NCBI GenBank assembly: GCA_014804005.1
Contig: JAAVAP010000013.1
Location: 386,302 to 450,301 of the forward strand
Reading direction: 5' to 3'
Length of the DNA stretch: 64,000 nt
Origin: Treponema sp.
GTDB lineage: Bacteria > Spirochaetota > Spirochaetia > Treponematales > Treponemataceae
Of this stretch, positions 33,333 through 42,143 are shown one piece after another. The notes below the pieces were generated by a model. It saw only the letters and a list, made by a program, of their open reading frames with translations, had not been told where the DNA came from and ran no database searches. The position numbers and the translations under genes are program-made. Positions within the stretch are counted from its first letter, which is position 1; each line of letters begins with the position of its first letter.

Positions 33333-35357
33333 CTATTTTTTTCTCTGCTTGCGCGCGTATGAAAGCGCGAAACTTATCGTTTTTTCCACTTCCATTCCAG
33401 CGGAAAGATCCAAATCCCAAATGAACGCGCTCACGAACGTGCGCGACTCGTTTTGAACGATGTCCCCGTCCATGTTGCGCCTGCGGAACGCCACGGGGAA
33501 ATATGTCACGCCCGCTTCCTCATTGGGCGTGAACACAAAGGAAACTCCCGAATTTGCGTCGCTTATCTGCATCGCGGAAACCTTGTCCACGATTCCGCCG
33601 TCAAACGCAAGATGGCATGCCGAATCGGAAGTTCCGGCAATGACGCTTCCCGCAGAAACAAGCTCGAAGTTGTACGGCTTGTAGTCGCTTCCAAGCAAAT
33701 TGAGTTCCGCGAGATTCATTTCCACCGCGAATTTCGCCTTCACCGCGATCGGGCCTTCGTTCCGTATTATGTACTGGACTAGGATGCCGTTCGAATTCAC
33801 GGAATATTTTTTGCGCAGAAGAATCGGCTGATCCATGGTGGAAAATTTCGTTCTCGCCTCAAGAAGGATTTCCTGCTTTTGGCTTGAGAACGAAATCTCA
33901 CGGTAACGGCGCGCCGAAAAAAGACCGTTCCGGCAAGTCTCGCCTCGACAATATTTGGCCGCCTCATTCTCTTCGAATATGTGGTCAACGAAAAAGCCGC
34001 GAAAATAGTTGTCGTCTATTCCGTCGAACGCGCGGATTCGGCTGAAATTGTCAACGTAGTTCACTCCCGACTTGATGACATTCAGCTCGAAAATCGAGCC
34101 GCCGGCCTGCGTTATGCACAAGCCGTATTTTTCAAGCCTGCAAACATATTCGCAAAAGCCGTCCCCGTCATAGTCGTAGCTTGTCACAGATTCCTTGAAC
34201 GGGGAACACTCGCGGAGGATTTTTTCCGCCTCCGTAAGATTCTTGTATGACATTTGGCGCGCCGCGAACGCCTCAAGTTCGCTTTTTGAACGGCAGATGA
34301 ACGATTCTCCCGCCTGCGCCGCCATCAGCCTTTCCCTTGCGGCATTTTTCCTGATTTTGTCGCCGCGACATTGATTAAGGAGCAGGCTTATGTATACCAT
34401 CCTGTTGTAAAGAAAGCGGCTCGCGTCGTAAGTCTGGATGTAGTCATAGATATTGACGGGATGACCGCATGAATTTTCAACTTTTTGATATGGAACGGAA
34501 CACCATTTCGCGATGTCGGGACTGATTCCCGCATTGATGTAGCCTTGGGCGAAAGCCTCGCTGGACTTGGCGCAGACATTCGGAAGGGAAAATTCCACGC
34601 GGACATCTTCGCGCTCGCCAGCCAAGGCGGAAAATTCCTCGAACCATGATTTTTCCAAAAGTTGGGCGACGCTTTCTTCGTCAAAAGGCACTGCGAACAC
34701 TCTTATCAAAGGATTTTCGCGTTCCGAATTTTCGACATCGCAAGCGCAAGTCGATACTATTTCGTTCACTTCCGAAACAATGCGCGAAAGGCATTCGCGT
34801 GGACTTTCATTTTTCCGAGGAGCAAACCGAGAACACACAGGCAAAACCTTGACAGTCTTGCCCCTGTAGCTCATCACGAGCGGCAAAAGCAGCCGCTTTG
34901 ACGGCGGCAGCAAAGCATTCTCAAGCAAGACATATTCCATATTGCATTCGTCGAGCGTGAGAACCAGCGACGAATCCCAACTGTCCGCGAACAGCCGCAT
35001 TCCGCGCGGCCTTCGGCCGAAATTCTGCCTTATCGCGAGCGAAAGTTTTTCGATTTGCGCAGAACGATCCGTCGGAAACAACAGCGGAAAAAGCGGATTG
35101 TAGTATCCTCCGCCTATGATTTCGATTTGCTTGCGCACGAGAAGAGTTTTCAGCAGTTCCACAAATTCGGGATTGTGCTTTCTGAAAAGCTCAAGCTGCG
35201 GTCCGCTGAAATGGAACGAGAATTTAAAATCCGGATTTCCGAACAGCAGCACGCCGAGAGGCTTGTAGGCTTTTTCATAGGCTTCCTTGTACGAAGAGAT
35301 ATCCTGAAACTGTGAGATTTTGCCAGCGAACACTGGGCAAATGCGCAATGAAATCAT
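33333..35357 (-). CDS. GH57-family glycoside hydrolase / 4-alpha-glucanotransferase
   Basis: The GH57 enzymes cleave or transfer alpha-1,4-glucans. The protein is 674 residues from ATG 35357. The N-terminal beta/alpha barrel shows FSFHFSGPQLELFRKHNPEF, IEIIGGGYYNPLFPLLFP, and MRLFADSWDSSLVLTLDECN. The C-terminal beta-sandwich (DUF1925/1926-like) includes FSARRYREISFSSQKQE and the VQYIIRNEGPIAVKAKFAVE strand. No signal peptide is seen, so it probably acts on cytoplasmic glycogen or maltodextrin together with GlgA. It sits between rnfB and metG in the minus train. Confidence 0.85.
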   Translation of the reverse strand: MISLRICPVFAGKISQFQDISSYKEAYEKAYKPLGVLLFGNPDFKFSFHFSGPQLELFRKHNPEFVELLKTLLVRKQIEIIGGGYYNPLFPLLFPTDRSAQIEKLSLAIRQNFGRRPRGMRLFADSWDSSLVLTLDECNMEYVLLENALLPPSKRLLLPLVMSYRGKTVKVLPVCSRFAPRKNESPRECLSRIVSEVNEIVSTCACDVENSERENPLIRVFAVPFDEESVAQLLEKSWFEEFSALAGEREDVRVEFSLPNVCAKSSEAFAQGYINAGISPDIAKWCSVPYQKVENSCGHPVNIYDYIQTYDASRFLYNRMVYISLLLNQCRGDKIRKNAARERLMAAQAGESFICRSKSELEAFAARQMSYKNLTEAEKILRECSPFKESVTSYDYDGDGFCEYVCRLEKYGLCITQAGGSIFELNVIKSGVNYVDNFSRIRAFDGIDDNYFRGFFVDHIFEENEAAKYCRGETCRNGLFSARRYREISFSSQKQEILLEARTKFSTMDQPILLRKKYSVNSNGILVQYIIRNEGPIAVKAKFAVEMNLAELNLLGSDYKPYNFELVSAGSVIAGTSDSACHLAFDGGIVDKVSAMQISDANSGVSFVFTPNEEAGVTYFPVAFRRRNMDGDIVQNESRTFVSAFIWDLDLSAGMEVEKTISFALSYARKQRKK

Positions 35358-35391
35358 AAAGCGTACACTTCCTTTCCCACCCAATTCGCCC

Positions 35392-35970
35392 CTATTTTAG
35401 CATTATATAGCAATCCTTCCAAAGTTTAAAGCCCTTTTTTTCCGGAATTTCGACAACGCGCGTGGGCTTTTCGCCGTTCTTGAATTCGAACGCGTTCCGT
35501 CCTTTCGGAAAAAGTTCGATGAGCCGCTTTGGACAAGCTTCAACGCACGCGCCGCAACCGCAACAATTTTCGGTCACTATGGCGCATCCTTGCGTGATGT
35601 CAATAGCTTCCTGCGGACACGCCGAAACGCAGTCGCCGAAGCCAATGCAGTCCATGTTGTCCGAACTCGCCGTTCCATAAGTGTGCTCGAAAATGGCGCA
35701 GTTCCTAATTCCGTTGTAAACAAGGCGCGCTTCTTTCGCCTGTTCGCTTCCGCGAGGCGACGCGAGCACCACGGCGCGGTTTTCCGTGGGCACAACGCTG
35801 TTGTCAACCGAACGCTGAGTATAGTCAAGTTCGAACGGCGCGAAAATCGGGTCGATGTTATCCAAAATGAGCTTTTTCACCGTGGGCAAAAGAATGTTCA
35901 TCACGAAGAACAGGAACAGCGCGATTGCCGCGAGGAGAACGATCAAAAGAAATATTTCCAAAAACAACAT
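35392..35970 (-). CDS. rnfB: RnfB-like ferredoxin subunit, N-terminal cluster domain missing
   Basis: This subunit passes electrons within Rnf-type ion-pumping complexes. It has 192 residues from ATG 35970 with GGGAGGG upstream. One N-terminal TM helix is followed by about 100 residues without the usual four-cysteine RnfB N-domain, then two ferredoxin motifs. The second is complete (CCGCGACVEACPK). The first reads CIGFGDCVSACP, with Phe where the second Cys is expected. It is last of the rnf genes, 11 bp after rnfA. Confidence 0.8.
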   Translation of the reverse strand: MLFLEIFLLIVLLAAIALFLFFVMNILLPTVKKLILDNIDPIFAPFELDYTQRSVDNSVVPTENRAVVLASPRGSEQAKEARLVYNGIRNCAIFEHTYGTASSDNMDCIGFGDCVSACPQEAIDITQGCAIVTENCCGCGACVEACPKRLIELFPKGRNAFEFKNGEKPTRVVEIPEKKGFKLWKDCYIMLK

Positions 35971-35981
35971 AAGCCCTCCCG

Positions 35982-36545
35982 TTATTTTCCGACGGCGAAA
36001 TTCAGCCACGAGGAGTCGAGCGAATAAAGCGCGAGCATGAGGACAAACATGCAAAGAAGAAAGCCGATTTTCTGTCCGTACGAATCTGTGTTCCGAAAAA
36101 GGGCGATCCTTCCGCCGAGCGTCCGAAGCACAGGAATCAGCGCGTAATACGAAGTGAGAGCCGCGATGCTTGTCATTATCGAGCCAACGAGCCCGTTTCC
36201 CTCGTCAAGCGCGAGGATTATCGCAAGGTATGGAAGCGCGAATTCCGCGCATGTCTTCCGCGCCGTAAGCTGCACGATGATTTCGAAGAAAACCGCGAAC
36301 GTCACGAAAATCAAAAGCGCGACCAAAGGATAGAGATCGTCCAGCTCAAGAGGCGCGAGCAAAAAACGCTTCATCAAGAACGTGAGCGCGACAGTGGCGA
36401 CGACCACGCAGTACATTTTGAGCGCGCGCAAAAACAATTTCCCCTGAGAAACGCTCGTCTCGAGCACGGGCAAAATTCCAACCCCGTATATCAAGGCCGC
36501 CGAGGAAAAAATAATGTAGAAAAACAAAGTGTCAACCAATCTCAT
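35982..36545 (-). CDS. rnfA: RnfA-like membrane subunit
   Basis: This is a six-helix membrane protein of 187 residues with the RnfA/RnfE/NqrD-E fold. Its position between rnfE and rnfB is standard. The start has GGAGGGCG upstream. The segment that normally reads LGLCP here reads GVGILPVLE, and the second half shows FALPYLAIILAL where NCAVLG would be expected. Both cysteines that bind the intramembrane [2Fe-2S] in known RnfA therefore seem absent. Confidence 0.8.
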   Translation of the reverse strand: MRLVDTLFFYIIFSSAALIYGVGILPVLETSVSQGKLFLRALKMYCVVVATVALTFLMKRFLLAPLELDDLYPLVALLIFVTFAVFFEIIVQLTARKTCAEFALPYLAIILALDEGNGLVGSIMTSIAALTSYYALIPVLRTLGGRIALFRNTDSYGQKIGFLLCMFVLMLALYSLDSSWLNFAVGK

Positions 36546-37143
36546 ATTCGCCCTCCGACTTTTCGATGATGTTCATCTTGCGTTGCACCGTGAGCAAAGC
36601 CGCCATGCAAAGCACGACCAAAAGCAGCGCGCCCGGAACAGATGCGAAGAGCGAGCAGAACGCCGTGGAACGCGCGTCGAAAAACCTCGCCTCGCCGATT
36701 CCGTTCGGCATGGGAAAGGAAATCGTCCCGAATCCGAGCAAGTCGCGGAGGAAAAAAAACACGAGCGCGAACGCCGAAAAAACAAGGCTTTGCCTGAGCG
36801 CGTCGGATGGATATGGCGTTCTTTCCGCGAATACATTTCCGAAAAGAAAAACCGAAACTGGCGGCAGGAAAATCACAAAGCCGAGCGTCAGCGCGATGAC
36901 AGGCGAAAAAAGGATCAGAATCTGCCTGAAAAGCACGGTCGCGAAAATCACGAACAAAAGCATGACTACTTTGCGCAGGTTTCCGAATTCGAAACGTCTA
37001 ACGAAAGCGGCGAACGACGCCGAAGCCAGCACGAGCAGATTCATCTCGACAATGAGAACCAAACCGTATGCGAGACGGCCGGAAGCCGAAACCAAAAGCG
37101 CGAACGACGCCGCAATGAATATGAAATAAATCCTCTTGTTCAT
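36532..37143 (-). CDS. rnfE: RnfE-like membrane subunit
   Basis: This is a multi-pass membrane protein of 203 residues that overlaps rnfG by 4 bp and rnfA by 14 bp. Topology and position fit RnfE, the pseudo-symmetric partner of RnfA. As in RnfA, no cysteine occurs in the first helix pair (GRLAYGLVLIVEMNLLVL) or at the second site (LFGNVFAERTPYPSD). The cytoplasmic C-terminus is short and acidic. Confidence 0.75.
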   Translation of the reverse strand: MNKRIYFIFIAASFALLVSASGRLAYGLVLIVEMNLLVLASASFAAFVRRFEFGNLRKVVMLLFVIFATVLFRQILILFSPVIALTLGFVIFLPPVSVFLFGNVFAERTPYPSDALRQSLVFSAFALVFFFLRDLLGFGTISFPMPNGIGEARFFDARSTAFCSLFASVPGALLLVVLCMAALLTVQRKMNIIEKSEGEYEIG

Positions 37144-37619
37144 CTTTTCTCCCGAAGACGCGCCGCAGCGTCGAAAATTTCATCCGCCTGTTCAATCCAA
37201 AAATCCATCGAACGCGAGCGATCCGCATCCGAAAATTCCTCGGCGACGGAACTCTTCAAATACGCGATTCCCGCAAAGCGCGTCTCCCCTTCCTCGCGAA
37301 CGAAAACCGCAGGAAGCGGACCATAATATGTCGTGACGCGCATCACGAGCGCAAGCCCTTCCGAAAATTCCCGCAAAGTTCCGTCCGAATTTCGGGAAAT
37401 CTCAAAGCACGCAAAATTTCCGCCGCCCTCTTCAGGGCGCAGCATTTTTCCCACCGAATATTCGGAAGAAGGAATGACGTTCTGCACGGCGATGCGAAGT
37501 CCACGCTCCCAATTGCCGCGTGAAAGCACGATAAAAAGGCTGAGGACAAGGAAGAACGCGCAGACAATTCCAATGAATTCGCCGAACTGAACCAATCTTT
37601 TCTTCGATCCGTAGTTCAT
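37140..37619 (-). CDS. rnfG: RnfG-like periplasmic subunit without visible FMN-attachment motif
   Basis: RnfG normally has one TM helix and a periplasmic domain with a covalently bound FMN on the Thr of an SGATxT-type motif. Here the TM helix (IVCAFFLVLSLFIVLSRG) and a domain of about 115 residues are present, including LALVMRVTTYYGPLPAVFV, but the C-terminal stretch reads SSVAEEFSDADRSRSMDF with no SGAT motif. At 159 residues it is shorter than typical RnfG (about 200). The assignment rests on position, topology and the partial domain. Confidence 0.65.
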   Translation of the reverse strand: MNYGSKKRLVQFGEFIGIVCAFFLVLSLFIVLSRGNWERGLRIAVQNVIPSSEYSVGKMLRPEEGGGNFACFEISRNSDGTLREFSEGLALVMRVTTYYGPLPAVFVREEGETRFAGIAYLKSSVAEEFSDADRSRSMDFWIEQADEIFDAAARLREKR

Positions 37620-38671
37620 CGCGCACCCTCCCTTTCCAAAAGCGACGCGATTTTCTTGCGCCGCGAAGAATCCTCATAGTGAACGATGGCGGGAGAAACG
37701 ATGTCGAGGAAAAGCACCGTCATCGCAGACCCGATCGGGGAAGTTCCAGTTCCGCAGAACGCGAACGCGACGACCCCGCCCAAAACCGCGTAGACAATCT
37801 TTCCGGCGAGCGAACGCGGAAGAGTTCCCTGCCATTGAAGCAAAAAGAACGCGGTGAAAATCGTTCCGCCCGAAAAAAGCGCGAGCGCGATGTCGCCAGA
37901 AAAAGGCGCGCCGCCAAGCAAAGCCGGCGAAAGGAATTTGACGAGCAAAGAATACGACGCGAGAAAGACGCAAGGAACGAGCCCGCCCTCAATGTCGAAC
38001 GCGATGAGAAAAATCGAGGCGAGCAAAGTGAGAGCGTTGAATCGGAACGCGGGAATAGCGCACTGGGCATCCCAAAGCAGCGAGACGAATCCGCCCGGAA
38101 CAGACGCGCCAAATTTGTCAAACACTGCGGCATTCAGGAAATCCGTGATTCCGTCGTCGAGCGGAATTCTGGAAGGAAGCCCTTCCACCAAAAAAAGCGA
38201 AGGATTTTTCAAAACAAGTTCAGTCTTGGAAATCAGAAATCCAGGGAAATAAAAATGTCCCACGAACCACGCTCCCGCCAAAGTGAACGCGACGGGATTC
38301 AGCCAGGAAATTCCCTGCCTGCCGAAAACGCATTTCGCCGAGAACATCATGACGAACGTAAGCAAAAGCGCGGCAACTGGAGGAAATCCAGCAGGAAAAT
38401 AAAATCCGATGAGAGTTCCTGAAAGCAAAGCGTATGCGGCGGAAAACAAGGAACGCCCGCCCTCGAGGAATTCCTGAAATTCGGAAAGAAGCGCGCCGAT
38501 TATCGTGCACAAAATTATCGCGAGAGAAGAATAGCTTTTCGTCGTAACCAGCGCCAAAATCTGCGGACACAACGCCGCCCAAAAGCAGACCATATAAAAC
38601 GTCGAGGATTTCGAAAAGCGTCTGTACGGACCTGTCGAAACAATTCGGTAGAATTTTCTATTTGTTCCCAT
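37616..38671 (-). CDS. rnfD: RnfD-like membrane subunit
   Basis: This is a NqrB/RnfD-family membrane protein of 351 residues with about nine hydrophobic helices. Recognisable parts are GRQGISWLNPVAFTLAGAWF near residue 118 and GTGTSPIGSAMTVLFLDIVS near the C-terminus. The loop that carries the FMN-linked Thr (SGATxx) in known RnfD reads PLDDGITDFLNAAVFDKFG, with no SGAT. It overlaps rnfG by 4 bp and rnfC by 14 bp. Confidence 0.82.
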   Translation of the reverse strand: MGTNRKFYRIVSTGPYRRFSKSSTFYMVCFWAALCPQILALVTTKSYSSLAIILCTIIGALLSEFQEFLEGGRSLFSAAYALLSGTLIGFYFPAGFPPVAALLLTFVMMFSAKCVFGRQGISWLNPVAFTLAGAWFVGHFYFPGFLISKTELVLKNPSLFLVEGLPSRIPLDDGITDFLNAAVFDKFGASVPGGFVSLLWDAQCAIPAFRFNALTLLASIFLIAFDIEGGLVPCVFLASYSLLVKFLSPALLGGAPFSGDIALALFSGGTIFTAFFLLQWQGTLPRSLAGKIVYAVLGGVVAFAFCGTGTSPIGSAMTVLFLDIVSPAIVHYEDSSRRKKIASLLEREGAR

Positions 38672-39998
38672 TTTGCCTTTCCTTGAGGATTTTCACGCTT
38701 TGGAACAGCGGAAGCTTTACAGGACACACGCAGTTGCAAAGCCCGCATTCCACGCACAACGCCGCCGCGCGAACGAATTCTGCGGAAACTTCCACTCCCG
38801 AAATATGCGACAAAATCATGTCAGGGCAGATTTGCGCCGGGCACGAAGCGCGGCATTTTCCGCAACCCGTGCAGTACGCCACGGAAAAATCCGCCGTGTC
38901 GTGATGCGAAACGAATTCCACGGACTTGACGTATTTCGTAACCGGAGTTTCCAGCGACGAAACCGCGAAACCGTTCTTGTTTCCGTTCACTATGATTTTT
39001 CCGATATTTTCCTTCGCCAATCCCAATTCTTCCGCGATGCTTTTAAAACTCGTTCCGACGCAAACTTTCAGAACCGCGCTCGACTTGAGGCAGTCGCCCG
39101 AAACGCTCACGTTGACGCGCGTTACAGGAATGTTGTAAACCACGGCGTCATACAATGCCGAAAGTGTCTCGCAGTCCACGAAAAGCGATTCCTCGCAAAT
39201 CTCGCGTTCCGAATCCGAAAGCCTCATGTTTTTCTTGTATCGTTCGACGATGTCGTGCTTCGTTCCGCACGGAAATTTCCTGTGATTCATCGCAACGAAA
39301 CGGAAGCGCTCGTCATCCTCGTCCTTTAGGCCGGAAAGCCTTTCGATGAGCGCGCCGCCGTTTTTCGCATAGGCGAACACAACTTCTTTCGGAGAAATTA
39401 TTTCGCATAGAATCTGCACCGCAGAAATTATTTTATCGAACTGAGAATTCGCAAGGACGCGATCGGTCTGACACGAAAAATCCTCATCGTAGAGACGGAC
39501 AAAAATTTTTGCGCCGGACAATGCCTGCCTGTCGCGCGGACGGGTGGTTTCCATAATCGCGTGTATGTCTTCCGCAAGCGAAGTCGGCTCGCGCATGCTG
39601 AAAGTGTTTATCACGCCGTGCGCGCCAATCCTGTTCAGCAGGGAATTTTTTCCGAAAGTCTTCCAGTCGATTTCCTGCGGCTTTTTTCCGATGTGCGAGA
39701 ATTCTCCCGCCAAAGCGATTTCCAGCGCGACACCGCATTTTCCGTTAGGAAAAGTGCAGCTTTTCATTCCAAGCACACGCCCTGGAATCGGAGAATGTAT
39801 TCTCGCGCCATAAAACGAATCCGACGATGATTGTGGCTCGGCAATCACCTGTCCTTCCTCCACCCGCGCTCCGTCCACCACGACGCTTTCGCACGAAACG
39901 CCATTTTCCTGACAAAGCGGAACGAAGACACGAGCCGGCAAAAACGCCGTCGTAACGCTTTTTACGAGGGAGTTATTTCCAGCAAAACTATAAGACAT
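38658..39998 (-). CDS. rnfC: RnfC-like iron-sulphur subunit
   Basis: RnfC is the peripheral subunit that exchanges electrons with NAD(H) in Rnf complexes. The 446 residues include an N-terminal biotinyl-lipoyl-like sandwich (PIPGRVLGMKSCTFPNGK), a central Rossmann-like domain, an SLBB-like stretch, and two [4Fe-4S] motifs near the C-terminus (CTGCGKCRASCP, CVECGLCNCVCP). The Gly-rich nucleotide/FMN loop usually reading GxGGAGFP is here NRIGAHGVINTFSM, which is strongly altered. It overlaps the 472-residue gene upstream by 11 bp. Confidence 0.85.
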   Translation of the reverse strand: MSYSFAGNNSLVKSVTTAFLPARVFVPLCQENGVSCESVVVDGARVEEGQVIAEPQSSSDSFYGARIHSPIPGRVLGMKSCTFPNGKCGVALEIALAGEFSHIGKKPQEIDWKTFGKNSLLNRIGAHGVINTFSMREPTSLAEDIHAIMETTRPRDRQALSGAKIFVRLYDEDFSCQTDRVLANSQFDKIISAVQILCEIISPKEVVFAYAKNGGALIERLSGLKDEDDERFRFVAMNHRKFPCGTKHDIVERYKKNMRLSDSEREICEESLFVDCETLSALYDAVVYNIPVTRVNVSVSGDCLKSSAVLKVCVGTSFKSIAEELGLAKENIGKIIVNGNKNGFAVSSLETPVTKYVKSVEFVSHHDTADFSVAYCTGCGKCRASCPAQICPDMILSHISGVEVSAEFVRAAALCVECGLCNCVCPVKLPLFQSVKILKERQNGNK

Positions 39999-41406
39999 TG
40001 CGACCCTTTCTCCAAATCAAAATAAAATAGAACGCCACGGCAAGCGGAAGGAACATCGCCATTAAAAGAACCGCCGCCCCGGCTTCTCCGCCGTCCGCGC
40101 CGCTTTCTCCCGAAGCGTATTCGGTGGAAAATTTTCTGCCTTGCGCAAACCAAAGTTTTTCCAGCGCGGGATAGTCAGCATTCAGCACCGAAGCCGCCTC
40201 TTTTTTCCTGAACGCCTCGTCGTAAGTGCAGACTACCTGCTCGCTCGCGCGAATTTCGCCGCCTCTTTTTTCATAGCGAGTCTGCTTTACGACATCGCCT
40301 TCGGAAGGACGGACGAAAGCCGTTGCCGAAGAAAGCTCTCCAAGCGAACGGTATTCAAGCGCGACCGCGTTCCACCTCTGAACAAAAAAATCGTCCAGCG
40401 AGGCGAATTCCGAAGAGTTTCCATTATAATCCTTCGGGGCTGGAAAATACAAGTCCCCTCCGCCGTTTCCCGATGAAAAATTCGCACCCGTGAGGAACAA
40501 AACCAAAAGTAAGAACGCGCCACACGAGCAGATCGCCATTCCCTTCACAGAGCGGCGATTCATTTTGCCGACCATTTTCGCGTCGCGAATCAAAACCGGC
40601 ACGAACGGAAATCGTCTCTCGTAGTCCTCCTCCAAGTTGAGGAGCAAAAACAAAGCCGAAGCCGAAGCGACGAAATTCAAAATGAAAAGGATTCCGCCGA
40701 CAAATCCCATCGCGAACGAAGCGAGCAAGGAAGCCGCGCAGAAAATCCACACGCACCAATTTTTCAATATGAACTCCGTTCCGCCGCGCCTTCTCCAAAC
40801 TTTCTGCGCCAAAAAAATCGCGTAGATTTCGATTGAAGCCGCAGCGGCAGCCACATAGAGCGGATTGCAAAAACAAAACGCCACTGGAAACACCGCCGCC
40901 GCCACAAAAACCGCGCGATTTTCCGAAAGCCACAGGAACGCCGCGAACACCGCCAAAACCACTGCCGGAACAAGCCATGGAAAGACCGTTCCAGCGTCAA
41001 GAATCGCGCTTATCCTGTAGTTGTGTTCGAGCAATTCCGTCGCCGCCTTAATTCCGTCCTTGTGCGCGTCCGGAACATAATAAAGACGCGCCTTTCCGTC
41101 CCTGTCGAAAAAATAAAGCGACTTTCCTTTCTCGTAAGAATCAACGCCGCCCGCATCCTGCAAAAGAATCGATTCAAGCGCAGAGGACGCGCCGCCGCGC
41201 TGGGCAGAAAGCGAAATCACGTCAGAACAGCCCGCTTCCAAAAGCGCGTTCGAAACCGCGCTGTCGTCTGAATCGCAAGGAACGCTCAAGACTGTGTACC
41301 CCTTCCACAACTTGTACGAAGGATGCGTCCGCAGAACAATGAACAAGACCGTCACGAAAAGCGCGACAAAAACGGGGGCAAAATATCTTTTCACAAAATC
41401 GACCAT
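39988..41406 (-). CDS. Multi-pass membrane protein of unknown function linked to the rnf genes
   Basis: The product is 472 residues with an N-terminal anchor (YFAPVFVALFVTVLFIVL), a periplasmic domain of about 100 residues (CDSDDSAVSNALLEAGCSDV, YEKGKSLYFFDRDGKARLYY), six or so central helices, a second extracytoplasmic domain (FASLDDFFVQRWNAVALEY), and a last helix followed by RKGRNVL. No family is recognised. Its overlap with rnfC and place at the head of the cluster suggest a partner of the complex, perhaps structural. Confidence 0.7.
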   Translation of the reverse strand: MVDFVKRYFAPVFVALFVTVLFIVLRTHPSYKLWKGYTVLSVPCDSDDSAVSNALLEAGCSDVISLSAQRGGASSALESILLQDAGGVDSYEKGKSLYFFDRDGKARLYYVPDAHKDGIKAATELLEHNYRISAILDAGTVFPWLVPAVVLAVFAAFLWLSENRAVFVAAAVFPVAFCFCNPLYVAAAAASIEIYAIFLAQKVWRRRGGTEFILKNWCVWIFCAASLLASFAMGFVGGILFILNFVASASALFLLLNLEEDYERRFPFVPVLIRDAKMVGKMNRRSVKGMAICSCGAFLLLVLFLTGANFSSGNGGGDLYFPAPKDYNGNSSEFASLDDFFVQRWNAVALEYRSLGELSSATAFVRPSEGDVVKQTRYEKRGGEIRASEQVVCTYDEAFRKKEAASVLNADYPALEKLWFAQGRKFSTEYASGESGADGGEAGAAVLLMAMFLPLAVAFYFILIWRKGRNVL

Positions 41407-41419
41407 TTCAAACCACCGA

Positions 41420-41899
41420 CTAAAGCACAGCGAACCCGAGACCTATGAAAAAACCGAAAATCACGCCGAAAATCACTTCCATTGGACTGTGCCCCATGAC
41501 TTCCTTCACAGGCCTGTAGCTCGCGACTCCTTTTTCCTGAAGCTCCATGCCGAGTTCGTTGAGCCTCCTTGCCTGCATTCCGCTTGCGCGTCTCACTCCG
41601 AGCGCGTCCCGAACCGTGACCATCAAAAAGCAGAACGAAAGCATGAAAACGTCGCTCGAAAGCCCAGAGCGGAACGCCACGCACGTTGAAAGCGTCGCGA
41701 CGAGCGAAGAGTGGCTCGAAGGAAAACCGCCCGTTCGCCAAACGAGCGATTCGAAAAGCGCTTTAATGCTGTGAATCTTTCCGGAAAAAAGGCTTATTAT
41801 CGTCTTGATGAACTGCGCGCAAAACCAGCTGAAAATGCACGCCTGAAACACAGGATTTGAGAACAATTCGAGAAGCCGAGATTTTACGACATAAAGCAC
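41420..41899 (-). CDS. Divergent PAP2-family (DUF212) membrane protein, GTG start
   Basis: This is a membrane protein of 159 residues of the DUF212 / divergent PAP2 class. Family features are FIKTIISLFSGK, the phosphatase-like RTGGFPSSHSSLVATLSTCV near residue 55, VTVRDALGVRRASGMQARRL, and GHSPMEVIFGVIFGFFIG at the C-terminus. Substrate and function are unknown. The start is GTG at 41899, with a -10 box only 6 nt upstream. It is the first gene of the rnf train, 13 bp before the 472-residue gene. Confidence 0.88.
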   Translation of the reverse strand: MLYVVKSRLLELFSNPVFQACIFSWFCAQFIKTIISLFSGKIHSIKALFESLVWRTGGFPSSHSSLVATLSTCVAFRSGLSSDVFMLSFCFLMVTVRDALGVRRASGMQARRLNELGMELQEKGVASYRPVKEVMGHSPMEVIFGVIFGFFIGLGFAVL

Positions 41900-41905
41900 G
41901 ATACT

Positions 41906-41933
41906 ATTTTACTCACTCTCAAACTTTTGTCTA
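41906..41933 (-). promoter_or_regulatory. Promoter of the PAP2-rnf train (leaderless type, GTG)
   Basis: TAGACA (41928-41933), a 16-bp spacer and TAAAAT (41906-41911). The GTG start codon lies 6 nt after the -10 box and no Shine-Dalgarno is visible. Confidence 0.6.
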
Positions 41934-42130
41934 GTAGCAAAACGCGATTTGATGACGATATCAATGAAAAAAAACGCAATGCGGACGAGCACGGCAAAAT
42001 TGCAAAAATATAATTCGCAGAAAATTCCGTGCTCACAAAAACCTTCGCGCCCGTATGCATAAAAATTTTCCAAACCTCGCCCGCCCTGAACTTACGCACA
42101 AAACCACTGGAATTTTCGCGCGATTCGCTG

Positions 42131-42136
42131 TAAAAT
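42131..42136 (+). promoter_or_regulatory. -10 box candidate 7 nt before rluA-family start
   Basis: TAAAAT at 42131-42136 precedes ATG 42144 by 7 nt. The matching -35 (TGGAAT at 42108-42113) is weak, so the promoter is tentative. Confidence 0.4.
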
Positions 42137-42143
42137 GTCCGTC

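Noticed and set aside
41884-42099. 71-codon minus frame between the PAP2-like and RluA genes
   Set aside because: It overlaps the PAP2 promoter, has no Shine-Dalgarno, and its sequence shows no family or topology.
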